NCBI GenBank assembly: GCA_000967895.1
Contig: FO203512.1
Location: 2,441,350-2,505,349, forward strand
Origin: Oleispira antarctica RB-8
Lineage (GTDB): Bacteria > Pseudomonadota > Gammaproteobacteria > Pseudomonadales > Oceanobacteraceae
Length of the DNA: 64,000 nucleotides
Direction: 5' to 3'
Under the pieces are notes generated by a model. It had not been told where the DNA came from, made no database searches, and saw only the letters and a program-made list of their open reading frames with translations. The position numbers and the translations under genes are program-made. Below, one piece after another: positions 43,709-54,124 of the stretch (position 1 is the stretch's first letter; each line of letters opens with the position of its first letter).

Positions 43709-43727
43709 AGTAATGGTTATCATTTAC
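43709..43727 (+). promoter_or_regulatory. Fur box upstream of the iron(III) transporter
   Basis: AGTAATGGTTATCATTTAC matches the 19-bp Fur consensus GATAATGATAATCATTATC at 13 positions and keeps the dyad symmetry. It lies 18 bp before the fbpA start, where binding of Fur with ferrous iron would block transcription. Confidence 0.7.
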
Positions 43728-43744
43728 TCTCTTGAGGAAATTTC

Positions 43745-44755
43745 ATGCGCTCTCTTTTATTAACCCTAGTTTTAGCCACCAGTAGTTTTGTCGCAAGCTT
43801 CGCCCAGGCTGAACAAGTCAATATTTACTCTTTTCGTCAGCCGTTTTTAATCGAGCCGATATTGGCCGAATTTACTAAAGAAACAGGCATTAAAACGAAA
43901 ATCATCTTTGCCAAAGACGGCCTCATTCAGCGCATTAAACGTGAAGGTGAACTATCTCCTGCCGATCTTGTATTAACGTCTAATTTCAGCAAATTATTGC
44001 AATTAAAAGAAGAAGGCTTGAGCCAGTCATTTGAATTGTCTGATAACTTAAATAACATCCCTGAAAAATTTCGTGATCCAGAGTTGCATTGGATAGCCCT
44101 AACAAAGCGCGTCCGAAATATTTATTCATCTAAAGAGCGCGCAGGCGACCTAAGCAATATCCGCTATGAAGACCTAGCCGACGCTAGTTTCAAAGGCCGC
44201 ATTTGTACGCGCTCAGGTAAGCACCCTTATAACTTAGGGCTTGTGGCATCTATGATTGCTCACCACGGCGAAGCAGAAACCGAAACTTGGCTAAAGGGCG
44301 TTAAAGCCAACCTAGCGCGCAAGCCTCAAGGTAATGATCGTGGTCAAGTAAAAGCGATTACAGAAGGCTTATGCGATGTTTCATTGGGTAATAGTTACTA
44401 CCTAGGCAAGATGTTGCAAGACCCTAACCAGGTTGCTTGGGCGAATGCCGTTAACCTTAATTTCCCTAACCAAGCCGATCGCGGTTCTCACATCAATGTT
44501 TCAGGTGCAGTAATTGCCAAATACGCACCACATAAAAAATCAGCACAAGCTTTATTAGAGTTTCTATCGGCACAACAAGCACAGAACCTATACGCGGATT
44601 TGAATATGGAATATCCCGTTTCTCCTGACGCAGAGCCATCGGCTTTAGTTAAAAGCTGGGGAACGTTCAAAGAAGACGCACTACCGCTAGAGAAAATTGC
44701 TCAATACCGCAAGCAAGCATTAAAATTGATCGATAAAGTTCATTTTGACTTATAA
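43745..44755 (+). CDS. fbpA: Iron(III) ABC transporter substrate-binding protein
   Basis: 336 residues: signal peptide (cleavage after FAQA, residue 22), then a class II periplasmic binding protein of the FbpA/FutA type (NIYSFRQPFLIEPILAEFTKETGI, RICTRSGKHPYNLGLVASMI, and the tyrosine pair in LGNSYYLGKM that binds ferric iron). It delivers Fe(III) from the periplasm to the FbpB permease. It heads fbpABC behind a Fur box, with TGAGGAAA before the start. Confidence 0.93.
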   Translation: MRSLLLTLVLATSSFVASFAQAEQVNIYSFRQPFLIEPILAEFTKETGIKTKIIFAKDGLIQRIKREGELSPADLVLTSNFSKLLQLKEEGLSQSFELSDNLNNIPEKFRDPELHWIALTKRVRNIYSSKERAGDLSNIRYEDLADASFKGRICTRSGKHPYNLGLVASMIAHHGEAETETWLKGVKANLARKPQGNDRGQVKAITEGLCDVSLGNSYYLGKMLQDPNQVAWANAVNLNFPNQADRGSHINVSGAVIAKYAPHKKSAQALLEFLSAQQAQNLYADLNMEYPVSPDAEPSALVKSWGTFKEDALPLEKIAQYRKQALKLIDKVHFDL

Positions 44756-44774
44756 TCATTAATCTAAGTATCGT

Positions 44775-44815
44775 TGTTGTTATTATGATTGTTGTTATGA
44801 TTGCTGTTATTGAAT
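44775..44815. repeat. Imperfect 12-bp repeats between fbpA and fbpB
   Basis: The spacer holds about three imperfect copies of ATTGTTGTTATG-like units. Low complexity; no coding potential. It may simply be slippage product in a 77-bp gap. Confidence 0.5.
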
Positions 44816-44832
44816 TAAAGTAACCTAGCTAA

Positions 44833-46497
44833 ATGAATGTAAAACCCACTACAAGCCCGCACAAAGCGGGCTTGATCATATCTGCAAGCACAGCAATCAT
44901 TTGCTTTGTTATGCTTATGCCGATTGTCGCCTTACTCGTCGAATCTTTATCGAGCTTGGTAATGCCTAATGATGCCGATCATACTTTTAGCAATTTAGCT
45001 GACAGTGTTTTGTGGGTGTACATTAAAAATAGTTTAGCCATCGTATCAGGCACTTTGCTCTTCGCATGTTTATTCGCCATTGCCCCTGCTTGGTGGTGCG
45101 CCCGCTATGAATTCTCAGGGCGGCGTTATTTACAATGGATGATGGTTTTTCCCCTGGCGATTCCAGCTTATATTTCAGCCTACATTTACACCGACGCCCT
45201 CGATTACGCAGGCCCAATACAATCCAGTTTAAGAGACTTTTTTGCTTGGCAGTCGCCCCACGATTATTGGTTTTTCGACATTCGTAGCCGTTGGGGTGCA
45301 AGTTTAATGCTCGGCCTAGCCCTATATCCCTACATCTTTTTATTACTGCGCAATACCTTCGAACAAGGCTCACAAAGCCTGAGTCAGGCGGCTCAACTAA
45401 TGGGTGCCAGTCCGCGTAAAATATTCTGGACCATTCACTTACCACTCGCCCGCCCTGCACTGGCAGTGGGCTGTACTTTAGTTGCCATGGAATCGCTAGC
45501 CGATTACGGCACAGTGCAACTATTTGCCATCAACACCTTAACCACCGCTATTTATGACAGTTGGTTGGTATACGGTAGTCTTGCCAGTGCTGCCAAAATT
45601 TCCTGTTTAACGCTCTTATTTGTCATCACCCTGACCGCTCTTGAAAAAAACAGCCGAAAAAAACAGCTGCATTTTGATAGCCGCACAGGAAAGACGACTG
45701 AGAAAACAAATGCCAGCAATACAAAAACCGGTATAATTTGGTTATTTTGCGGTCTCGTTTTTTGCCTTGGATTTTTAATTCCCCTCATCACGCTAATCGG
45801 TTATTGCACAGATTATTGGCTAGAAAACATGAATGATGATGTATGGCAACATAGCCAAAGCACCTTTATATTAGCCACGACCGCTGCCTTTATTGCCACT
45901 CTACTCGCTATTTTATTCAACAGTCAGCAGCGCTTTACACCCAATACTCAAAACCAAGCTAAATTAAGCTTGTCGTCTTTGGGTTATGCCATTCCTGGAA
46001 CGGTTTTGGCGATTGGCATACTCATCCCACTGGGGCAACTTGATATTTGGCTAAATCATTTTATTCAATGGCTAGGTTTCGAAAAAGTAGGACTGATATT
46101 TTCGGGCACCAGCTTTGCTTTGATACTGGCCTTTGTTATTCGTTTCTCGGCCATCAGTAACGGCAGCATTCAAGCCGTTTATAAGCAAATGCCCACCAAT
46201 CTTGATTCAGCGTCGACCATGCTTAAAGCCTCTCGCTTTAAAACATTCCATAAAATTCACCTGCCGATTATGCGGCCCGCCCTGATCAGTGCTTTTTTAT
46301 TGGTATTTATTGAGTGTGTTAAAGAACTGCCCGCCTCTTTATTATTACGCCCCTTTGATTTTGAAACTTTAGCGACCTACGTCTATCAATTTGCCTCTGA
46401 CGAACAATTGGAACATGCTGCATCCAGCGCATTACTCATCATCGTCGTCAGCTTACTCCCCATTCTGCTGCTCAGTCGTAGCCAGAAAATGCAATAA
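44833..46497 (+). CDS. fbpB: Iron(III) ABC transporter permease
   Basis: 554 residues with two homologous six-helix halves, each with the EAA loop (SQAAQLMGASPRKIFWTIHLP and LDSASTMLKASRFKTFHKIHLP). It is the fused double permease typical of FbpB/SfuB. It forms the inner-membrane channel for ferric iron with two copies of FbpC. Seventy-seven bases separate it from fbpA. It is full length. Confidence 0.92.
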   Translation: MNVKPTTSPHKAGLIISASTAIICFVMLMPIVALLVESLSSLVMPNDADHTFSNLADSVLWVYIKNSLAIVSGTLLFACLFAIAPAWWCARYEFSGRRYLQWMMVFPLAIPAYISAYIYTDALDYAGPIQSSLRDFFAWQSPHDYWFFDIRSRWGASLMLGLALYPYIFLLLRNTFEQGSQSLSQAAQLMGASPRKIFWTIHLPLARPALAVGCTLVAMESLADYGTVQLFAINTLTTAIYDSWLVYGSLASAAKISCLTLLFVITLTALEKNSRKKQLHFDSRTGKTTEKTNASNTKTGIIWLFCGLVFCLGFLIPLITLIGYCTDYWLENMNDDVWQHSQSTFILATTAAFIATLLAILFNSQQRFTPNTQNQAKLSLSSLGYAIPGTVLAIGILIPLGQLDIWLNHFIQWLGFEKVGLIFSGTSFALILAFVIRFSAISNGSIQAVYKQMPTNLDSASTMLKASRFKTFHKIHLPIMRPALISAFLLVFIECVKELPASLLLRPFDFETLATYVYQFASDEQLEHAASSALLIIVVSLLPILLLSRSQKMQ

Positions 46498-46512
46498 GGC
46501 TGTGCAGTAGAA

Positions 46513-47601
46513 ATGAAAGATAAAAACATCAGTAACGAACGTTATACACAGAAAAAAACAACCGCTCTTGAATTATTCAACATTCAGCTGGCCATCGACA
46601 ACCACGCTATATTACAAGCATTAACCTTTGATTTAACCGAAGGTGAAATTCTGTGTTTACTAGGACCCAGTGGATGTGGAAAAACAACGGCGCTAAAGAC
46701 CATTGCAGGATTATCCATTCCTCAACAAGGTCACATTAGTTTATTCGGTGATACTGTTTTTTCTGACAATATAATAAACCAGCCCCCTGAACAGCGCTCA
46801 ATCGGTTTTATTTTTCAAGACTATGCTCTTTTTCCACACATGACTGTTAGCCAAAATATAGCGTATGGGCTATCGCATTTAGGTAAGCAAGAAAGACAAC
46901 AACGTATTAAAGAAAGCCTTGAACTGGTTGAGCTCAGCGACCTTGAGCAGCGCTACCCGCACGAATTATCAGGAGGCCAACAACAACGTATTGCGGTCGC
47001 TCGTGCCCTAGCGCCTAAGCCAAAGCTGTTACTAATGGACGAACCTTTTTCTAACATCGACGGCCAAGTAAAACGCCGCATGATGGCGGATTTACGCCGA
47101 CTATTAAAAGAACACAACATCAGCTGCATTTTTGTCACCCATGCAAAGGAAGAAGCCTTCGCTTTTGCCGATAAAACAGCCGTCATGATCAACGGCCACA
47201 TTGAGCAGCTCGATATCCCTGCCAAGGTATTCAATCAACCTAATACCTTTGCCGTTGCCGAGTTTATGGAAGCAGGCAATCTTGCAACCCTTAAGCACAG
47301 TCAGCAAGTACTCGATAAAATTCCACATCAATGGCCACGAGATATTGATAATTCCGGCTACTGGCTATTCAAGCCCCAACATCTAATTCTGAGCCATAGT
47401 CTACAAAATACGGGAATCGAGCTGATTGATAGCACCTATATTGGCCGTGGCTATCAACATGACATTGCCATTCGCTTAACAAAGAGTAATCATGCACCCA
47501 CGGTTATCTGGAAAGCAGAAACCGAAACACCGCTAGGCATTGCTATTGGCGAAAACATCGCCCTTGAATATGACCAGCAGCCTCACTGGCTACAAGATTA
47601 A
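46513..47601 (+). CDS. fbpC: Iron(III) ABC transporter ATP-binding protein
   Basis: 362 residues. Walker A GPSGCGKTT, signature LSGGQQQRIAVARAL and Walker B LLLMDEPFSNID are intact; a C-terminal TOBE-like regulatory region follows residue 240. Energises import of ferric iron with FbpA and FbpB. It begins 15 bp after fbpB. Confidence 0.93.
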   Translation: MKDKNISNERYTQKKTTALELFNIQLAIDNHAILQALTFDLTEGEILCLLGPSGCGKTTALKTIAGLSIPQQGHISLFGDTVFSDNIINQPPEQRSIGFIFQDYALFPHMTVSQNIAYGLSHLGKQERQQRIKESLELVELSDLEQRYPHELSGGQQQRIAVARALAPKPKLLLMDEPFSNIDGQVKRRMMADLRRLLKEHNISCIFVTHAKEEAFAFADKTAVMINGHIEQLDIPAKVFNQPNTFAVAEFMEAGNLATLKHSQQVLDKIPHQWPRDIDNSGYWLFKPQHLILSHSLQNTGIELIDSTYIGRGYQHDIAIRLTKSNHAPTVIWKAETETPLGIAIGENIALEYDQQPHWLQD

Positions 47602-47665
47602 AAATAATCAGCCAAAAGTTTGGCTCTGCTTTATAATGAATTACTTAATACGGATTTTGGTTGAA

Positions 47666-50407
47666 ATGGTAAAAATGCCCACCCATTCAATGGCACTACG
47701 GTTCATTATTTTATCCAGTTTTTGGCTAGCACTTTCTAGTGCTCACGCTGATTGGGGCACAACGGTCACTGCGGATGATAGAAACATCAACCTAGGTCCT
47801 AAACTAGAATGGATTGAAGACAGCACGAATGAAATAACCTTCGGACAAGTACGACAACTTCCTAAAAGCTCGTTTACGAATGGCTCTCAATATACGTTCA
47901 ACAAGGGTTATACCTCGTCAGGATATTGGCTACGTTTCCGCTTAAATTTCCCCAAAGAACTTATCAATAGTCCGTGGCTATTAGAAATCCCTTTTCCACT
48001 CTTAGATTATGTAGCCCTGTATTCCCCCGACAAAAACAATGACTATTCCGTTATTTATACTGGTGATCGCAGCCCATTCTCTCAGCGGGATTTAGATACC
48101 ACAGATTTCGTATTCAGATTAAAACCTGAACAAAAAAGTAACGTTTATTATTTACACGTAAAAACGAAGGATAGCTTACAAGTCCCTTTGCATCTTTGGA
48201 GTATTGACCACTTTCCCAAGCACAACTCTTATGTAAGCGGCATGCAGGGTATTTATTTTGGCATAATGATTGTCATGATCTTGTATAACTTATTTATTTA
48301 TTTATCCATACGTGAACGAAGCTACCTTTACTATATTAGTTACATAACCACCTTCACACTGTTTCAAGCGAGCATCCAAGGCTATGCTTTCGAGCACCTT
48401 TGGCCAAACCAAACTAACTGGGCCAACATAAGCATTCCATTTCTAGGGGTTTTATCGTTATTTTTTGCTTCGCTTTTCGCCCGCTGTATTTTACAAACCC
48501 ATTTATTAATTCCAAGGTTTGATAAAGGCCTGATACTGACGGCCACCGCACTTTTCTTCACATTACCGTTGGTATTGTTCGCGCATTATGACATAGGCAT
48601 TATTGCTGCTCTTATCTGTACGTTTGTCTTTTTTAATCTTGTGCTGGTGATCGCCTGCTTAGCGGCTATTAAAGGCAACAGAACAGCAAAAGTATTTGTT
48701 ATTGCGTGGGGTATATTCTTAATCTCTGGCGTGATCAGCATGTTAGGGGCGGTGAACATCTTACCGATTGAATACGCCAGCCAAGTGGCCTTACAGGTAG
48801 GTTCTGCTATTGAAGTTATTTTGTTATCAATGGCTCTGGCTGATCGAATTAATTTAATTGAAAAAGAGAAAGTTGAAATAGAATCAAAATCTCGTGAAAT
48901 TTTACTGCAAGCTAATGTTCAATTAGAAAACAGTAATCGTCTAAAAGATGAATTCATTGCTACCATCAGCCATGAAATTCGCACTCCAATGAATGGCGTA
49001 TTAGGCTCAGCACAACTGCTTTTAGATACAAATCCCGACGAAAACCAATCACTCTACATCGATACAATTAATCGCTCTGGACAAACCCTATTAGAGATCC
49101 TAAATAACATTCTTGATTACTCTAAGATTGAAGCAGATAAACTTGAACTGGAACCTGTTGAATTTAATCTAGAAGAAATGATTAACGAATGCGCTGATTT
49201 CTTCAGCGTTCCTGCAAGTCAAAATAACATAAAATTATTTGTGAGAATTCACCGTAATACCCCCAAGAGAATCATTTCAGACCCTGTTCGGTTCAAACAA
49301 ATTTTATTAAATCTGATCAGCAATGCATTTAAGTTCACCTCACGAGGGCAAGTTGTTATTAATGTACAACTCGCAGAGAACTCAAATGACCAATTATATA
49401 TCGAAGTAGAAGACAGTGGCTGTGGATTAACCTACGATCAACAAAACATGCTATTTCAGCCTTTTGTTCAAGTAGATGCCAGTAGCTCGCGAGAAAAAGG
49501 TGGCACAGGCCTTGGTCTTGCCATTAGTAAAAAACTGACACGCTTAATGCAAGGCAATATAGGTGTTCACAGTTTGCCAGGGAAAGGCGCGACATTTTGG
49601 TTTACAGCAGCAATAAAAGTGACTGAAAAAGAAGATAATAACCGCTTTATTTGTGATAAAAGCGTCTGTTTATTACTGTCTAGCCATTATCAGGAAACGT
49701 TAATAAAAGAGCAATTGCAAGACTGGGAAATTAAAATTGCCAGCCGACACATGCTGAAATACGATACTGAAATTAATGTCATTAGCGATAACGCTAACCT
49801 CCCCGAACTATTAGATTTAGGGGTACCGGCACAAAATATTATTATTATTTCAGACAATCCGCACAAATTTGACGATGCGGTTCACGTTGTTATGTCACCG
49901 ATAACGCCCCAAAAACTACGCCATGCATTACGTTCATGCAATTCACTTTTATTAAAATCCAGCATCTTAGATAAACAAAGGAAGGAAGAAAAGAAAACTC
50001 CAGATTTCTCACACCTTCGCGTATTAGCGGTCGACGATAATGCTGTCAACCGCATGATTATTAAAAAGATGCTGAGTAAATACAAAGTCGAAGCAGATAT
50101 TGCGGTCGGCGGATTAGATTCAATGGAGCTTATTCGCGAGCAGAAAAAGCGTTATGATTTAATTTTAATGGATATTGAAATGCCAGTGAAAGATGGCTAC
50201 CAGACAACGGATGATATTCGTAAATACGAGTGCGAACAGAATTTGGAGCCTTGTAAAATCGTTGCAGTTAGTGCCCACTCGATGAAGGAGTCTCGTGGTA
50301 AAGCGCTGATTTCTGGTATGGATGATTTCTTAAGTAAACCAATCGATCAAAACATATTGATCGATATTCTAACGATTACTCATGCAAGATCATCCACACC
50401 AAAATGA
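47666..50407 (+). CDS. Hybrid histidine kinase with 7TMR-DISM sensor
   Basis: 913 residues if started at 47666; the exact start is uncertain (ATGs at 47636, 47675 and 47690 are alternatives; the 47636 one overlaps a TATAAT-like sequence). Signal peptide to ALSSAHA, a 7TMR-DISMED2-type extracellular domain, seven membrane helices, a HisKA domain with phospho-accepting H436 (ISHEIRTPMNG), a HATPase domain (NLISNAFKFT, GGTGLGLAI) and a C-terminal receiver with D836 (LILMDIEMPVKDG). It probably senses a carbohydrate-like or other extracellular ligand. No partner regulator gene is adjacent. Confidence 0.9.
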   Translation: MVKMPTHSMALRFIILSSFWLALSSAHADWGTTVTADDRNINLGPKLEWIEDSTNEITFGQVRQLPKSSFTNGSQYTFNKGYTSSGYWLRFRLNFPKELINSPWLLEIPFPLLDYVALYSPDKNNDYSVIYTGDRSPFSQRDLDTTDFVFRLKPEQKSNVYYLHVKTKDSLQVPLHLWSIDHFPKHNSYVSGMQGIYFGIMIVMILYNLFIYLSIRERSYLYYISYITTFTLFQASIQGYAFEHLWPNQTNWANISIPFLGVLSLFFASLFARCILQTHLLIPRFDKGLILTATALFFTLPLVLFAHYDIGIIAALICTFVFFNLVLVIACLAAIKGNRTAKVFVIAWGIFLISGVISMLGAVNILPIEYASQVALQVGSAIEVILLSMALADRINLIEKEKVEIESKSREILLQANVQLENSNRLKDEFIATISHEIRTPMNGVLGSAQLLLDTNPDENQSLYIDTINRSGQTLLEILNNILDYSKIEADKLELEPVEFNLEEMINECADFFSVPASQNNIKLFVRIHRNTPKRIISDPVRFKQILLNLISNAFKFTSRGQVVINVQLAENSNDQLYIEVEDSGCGLTYDQQNMLFQPFVQVDASSSREKGGTGLGLAISKKLTRLMQGNIGVHSLPGKGATFWFTAAIKVTEKEDNNRFICDKSVCLLLSSHYQETLIKEQLQDWEIKIASRHMLKYDTEINVISDNANLPELLDLGVPAQNIIIISDNPHKFDDAVHVVMSPITPQKLRHALRSCNSLLLKSSILDKQRKEEKKTPDFSHLRVLAVDDNAVNRMIIKKMLSKYKVEADIAVGGLDSMELIREQKKRYDLILMDIEMPVKDGYQTTDDIRKYECEQNLEPCKIVAVSAHSMKESRGKALISGMDDFLSKPIDQNILIDILTITHARSSTPK

Positions 50408-50409
50408 TC

Positions 50410-51246
50410 CTATGGATGACCTGAGATAGTAACTGCAAGACCGGATACATTAACATCATTCAAATAGAATGAGCCAACTGACGCATCCGCAATTATCAAA
50501 GACCCGACACCCATATCAAATTCAGCCTGACCAAGTTCAACATGAAGCCCATCGTCATCAGCATAAAGTTCCACTTCAAAATCAGCAGTAAGGTCGGTTA
50601 AACGGACGTTCTGAGCACCACCTCTACGCTCTAACTCTTCAAAATAGTTTGAGCTAGTAATGAAAGCATTTTCAACTCGAATACCGAGCGCTGATGATAA
50701 ATCAATATCAATATCATCAATACCAATACCAATATCAAGAGTAATGTGTGACGTATCGGCATGAATTGTCATAAAGAAATCCGTAAAGAGGCCTGTCATA
50801 TTAATCGAGTCAATAAGAGTCGCAGACGTCAAAGTGTCCGCACTCATCAAGTCAACACTGCCTGTGGAAATTCCAAAATCGATAAGGCCATTAAATAACC
50901 CACCTTGGGGGCCGCCAAGTATAGTTAGGTTTCCATTCGCGGCAACATCAACGTCTATCTTCATACCATCCAACGCATTGCCAGACTGAGTACCAGTACC
51001 GATACCCGTTTTACCGAAATAACTAGACTTGTTCGCCCCACCCAAAACGATATCATTTATACCAATACTGCCTTCATCGGTATATACGACACTGCCAATT
51101 TCAGCATATATTGTTGATTCAATCGTAACACCCGATTGACCCGTAATAGCACCTAATTGGACATCATCAATAGGGGTAAAGCCCGCGTGAGAGAGTGAGG
51201 ATGCGGCAAGTATGCTCGTTGCCAAGAAAGAAGTTTTTATTTTCAT
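50410..51246 (-). CDS. FilA/DUF6160-like exported protein
   Basis: 278 residues. Signal peptide to about residue 20 (SLSHA), then a mature N-terminus with DVQLGAITGQSGVTIE, a motif typical of FilA-like, DUF6160-type exported proteins of Acinetobacter and marine gammaproteobacteria. The rest is Asp/Ile/Gly-rich and beta-structured. It is likely secreted or at the cell surface; the role is unknown. Stop codons of this gene and the convergent kinase gene are only 2 bp apart. Confidence 0.6.
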   Translation of the reverse strand: MKIKTSFLATSILAASSLSHAGFTPIDDVQLGAITGQSGVTIESTIYAEIGSVVYTDEGSIGINDIVLGGANKSSYFGKTGIGTGTQSGNALDGMKIDVDVAANGNLTILGGPQGGLFNGLIDFGISTGSVDLMSADTLTSATLIDSINMTGLFTDFFMTIHADTSHITLDIGIGIDDIDIDLSSALGIRVENAFITSSNYFEELERRGGAQNVRLTDLTADFEVELYADDDGLHVELGQAEFDMGVGSLIIADASVGSFYLNDVNVSGLAVTISGHP

Positions 51247-51442
51247 ATCGACCCTTGATTGCAGTTAATTTATTTTATTTTTTTGTAGTTTAAATAAGCA
51301 CAATCACTGGCGCAATATTTCTATTAGTTTTCAAAGATAAATCATCTTTAACTATTAGAAGAACTTATTAAATAGTTAAAGACTGGTACGAGTGTTTTAT
51401 CAACACCGAATTAGGAAGGATTTTTTTGAACTATTTACCGTA

Positions 51443-52405
51443 TTATTTTATTAAATTGGTTAAATCAATTTGGCTTGGCATAAACCAATAAGACCCCGTT
51501 TTAGCTTTAGAAAACTGCATTAACTTATCGCTAATACCATCTTCTGTTAGCCCTAACATACGATCGAGTTGAACGGTAAAGCGCTGCATTTCGCACGCAA
51601 ACGCTAAAAAATATAAACCGTGATCAGGCTTGATTTTTTCTTGTTCCGAACCTGCGATATTTAGCTGACTTGCCATATAAGGATAACTGCGGCGATAAAT
51701 TTTCATATCAACGCCATCGACCTTAGCATCCGTGCGACTAACGTGTGAATTTTCTGGCATCACATCTTCATCAAGCTCTTCATCTTTTTCTTTAGTACGC
51801 CCTACCACGTTCTCTTGTTCGGGTATGGGTAGATGATTAAACTTAACGAGATCATGCTGCCAACGCTGAGAAATAACATAACTTCCCCCAGCGCCAACCT
51901 TACCTTCAGGAATCAAAGCGACACCTAAACGCTCATCACCTTTTTCATTTTCTGTACCATCAACAAAACCAATCAAGTCGCGCGATTGTTTATTCTTAAT
52001 GCCTTCAAGATCTAACTGTATGTCAGCCAACAGCTGCATTTTTTGATAAATCTCAATCACTGCGTGAGGAATCAATTCGGCATCAGCACTGTTTAACCAA
52101 ATAAAAATATCGCCTTGAGTGCCAAGCATAACTAATCCATCGGGATCTATTTCAGCATCAGCACCCAAAGTGAGAAAAGGAACAAGCTCAGCAGGACGCC
52201 AGCTTGGATTTAATCGATCCCAGCAACTTGAACCAAAAGCGACATTCAGATTCAAACCATCAATATCAGCGACATATCGAATTAAATCTTTTAAAGCCGC
52301 TTTTAATTCCTCATCATTACTTGAGGATTTAATTCGATATTCCAAGAAGCGTCCGTGACGTTTCTCTTCTTCAAATAGTCCTTTTTGTGCGACGTCAATG
52401 TTCAA
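51443..52405 (-). CDS. Dyp-type heme peroxidase
   Basis: 320 residues. The family signature GxxDG is present as LIGFVDGTENEKGDERLG with the catalytic Asp, and GGSYVISQRWQHDL precedes the proximal heme His region around DEDVMPENSHVSRTDAK. There is no signal peptide, so it is cytoplasmic or encapsulin-bound; no encapsulin gene is visible. It oxidises dyes and phenolics with hydrogen peroxide in the family; native substrate unknown. It lies 39 bp downstream of pdxB. Confidence 0.88.
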   Translation of the reverse strand: MNIDVAQKGLFEEEKRHGRFLEYRIKSSSNDEELKAALKDLIRYVADIDGLNLNVAFGSSCWDRLNPSWRPAELVPFLTLGADAEIDPDGLVMLGTQGDIFIWLNSADAELIPHAVIEIYQKMQLLADIQLDLEGIKNKQSRDLIGFVDGTENEKGDERLGVALIPEGKVGAGGSYVISQRWQHDLVKFNHLPIPEQENVVGRTKEKDEELDEDVMPENSHVSRTDAKVDGVDMKIYRRSYPYMASQLNIAGSEQEKIKPDHGLYFLAFACEMQRFTVQLDRMLGLTEDGISDKLMQFSKAKTGSYWFMPSQIDLTNLIK

Positions 52406-52444
52406 TTTTTCTGACCTTTAAAATTATTAATTTTCAATGATATT

Positions 52445-53644
52445 TTAACGCTTGCCCATACGAACATCAAAACCCGCCGCGGCTAGCGCTTGCTGTAAAT
52501 CTTGACGCTTACTCGGCACTTCGACACGCATCGTAGGAATATCACGACGCAAAGGATAATTTTTTCTTAGCAGATCAAACTGAGTACGCATCGCCTGCGG
52601 CTCACCATTGGTGCGCAATAAAGTCGATCGCATAATACCGTCATCTACTCGCACTTCATATACCGCTCGAATGGCGGTACGCAATGCTTGACGAACAGGC
52701 ACACTGTCACCAAATTTAATTTTCTTAATCGACGGCTCAGGCAAATACTGCGCTAATTTATTGCGAATAGGCAAACCAAAGGTTTGGCAGCATGCTTGAT
52801 ACACTTGTTCAGTGCCGCGCATTTTTCCATCTAATGAATAACCCGCAATATGTGGCGTCGCCAACATACAACGATTCATGAGTTGCAAATCTAGATTTGG
52901 CTCTCCTTCCCACACATCGATAATGCTTTCAAAATCAGCATACTTATCCATGTGAGCCTTTAACGCCGTATTGTCGACCACAGAACCGCGGCAGGTATTA
53001 ATCAAGCATGCATTCGGCTGCATCTTCTGCAAACGCTGTTCATTGATTAAATGATAGGTTGCATGTTCAGCGGCGTCTTCGGCTAATGTTATAGGAATGT
53101 GCAAACTCACCACATCGGCCTTTAAAGCATCATCAAGAGCCGATAACTCGCCCACCTCTTCAGCGTCCTTAAATGGATCAACCGCAATCACAGTAACACC
53201 CATGGCTTCTAAGCGGCGGCGTAAACGAAAACCCACATTACCTACGCCAATGATACCCACTGAAAGATCTTGGAAAATTTGATCGCGCTTATCAATCAAT
53301 ACACTAACGGCACTCAGCACATAATCCACCACCGCTTCGGCATTACAGCCTGGGGCGCTGGAGAAAGCGATTTTTTGTTGGTTATTAGCTCTACGCTGCT
53401 GATTTAAGGCATCTAAATAAGCTAGATCGATATGATCGGTACCAATAGTGCAGGTACCTATGAACTTCACCGGACTGTTAGCAATCAAAGTCTCATTCAC
53501 TTTCGTTACCGAACGCACTAAAAGAATATCCGCATCTTTCACATCCTCGCTCGTCATAGTACGACCCGCGACTTTACGAATCTCACCAAATTCACTAAAG
53601 AATTGTTCTAATAAGGGAATGTTCTCATCGGCAACGATTTGCAC
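52445..53644 (-). CDS. pdxB: Erythronate-4-phosphate dehydrogenase
   Basis: 399 residues. D-2-hydroxyacid dehydrogenase fold with PdxB-specific C-terminal dimerisation domain. The nucleotide site is VGIIGVGNVGFRLRRRLEAMG; catalytic residues lie around INTCRGSVVDN and TPHIAGYSLDGK. It oxidises 4-phosphoerythronate in the DXP-dependent vitamin B6 pathway. PdxH, acting later in the pathway, is encoded at 16930-17568. Start at the ATG at 53644. Confidence 0.95.
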   Translation of the reverse strand: MQIVADENIPLLEQFFSEFGEIRKVAGRTMTSEDVKDADILLVRSVTKVNETLIANSPVKFIGTCTIGTDHIDLAYLDALNQQRRANNQQKIAFSSAPGCNAEAVVDYVLSAVSVLIDKRDQIFQDLSVGIIGVGNVGFRLRRRLEAMGVTVIAVDPFKDAEEVGELSALDDALKADVVSLHIPITLAEDAAEHATYHLINEQRLQKMQPNACLINTCRGSVVDNTALKAHMDKYADFESIIDVWEGEPNLDLQLMNRCMLATPHIAGYSLDGKMRGTEQVYQACCQTFGLPIRNKLAQYLPEPSIKKIKFGDSVPVRQALRTAIRAVYEVRVDDGIMRSTLLRTNGEPQAMRTQFDLLRKNYPLRRDIPTMRVEVPSKRQDLQQALAAAGFDVRMGKR

Positions 53645-54124
53645 TAGGCTATCCTCAGCATTTGCTGTAATAAAGAGTTTATTAATTAGCGCCCATTCTT
53701 ACCCAGCTTGAAGTCAGCGTCCATAGGTAAGAATGGATATGATCAAAACATGGTCTATTCTGTGGAGTCAGAAGTCACTATTTGCGTAGAATGAACGCTT
53801 TTTAAGCACATTCACTGAATGAATAGCGAACATAAGCTAAATAAGGCAAATTTATGGGCAATGTGAGCATGGCTTTCTTAACGCGCCAAGCCACATGTTT
53901 TATACTAAGGCTGCTAATTTTTTTGGCCAACTCGGTCGTTTTTCTAAAAAGACTAAGTGGTCGCTCCAGCCAACGCCTTTTAGTATGTAGTATGGCTGGG
54001 GAAATGATAAGAAGAGTATCAACCGTTTAAAAGCATATCGCGCCTTAGATTAGTCGCGGATGAAACTGCTGACATGAAAGCGGTTTTTTCAAATTCATTA
54101 TTATAACTTGAGTGAGAGATTCCT
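53645..54124. promoter_or_regulatory. pdxB-acnB intergenic region
   Basis: 480 bp with divergent promoters expected. The clearest element is a perfect 11-bp inverted repeat, CCATTCTTACC (53693-53703) and GGTAAGAATGG (53726-53736), with a 22-nt loop and no T run, close to the pdxB start. No small gene with a ribosome site is seen. The acnB ATG is preceded by GAGAGATT. Confidence 0.4.

Noticed and set aside
44775-44815. Repeats between fbpA and fbpB as a possible CRISPR-like or regulatory array
   Set aside because: The units are 12 bp, imperfect and contiguous with no spacers; low-complexity slippage explains them.
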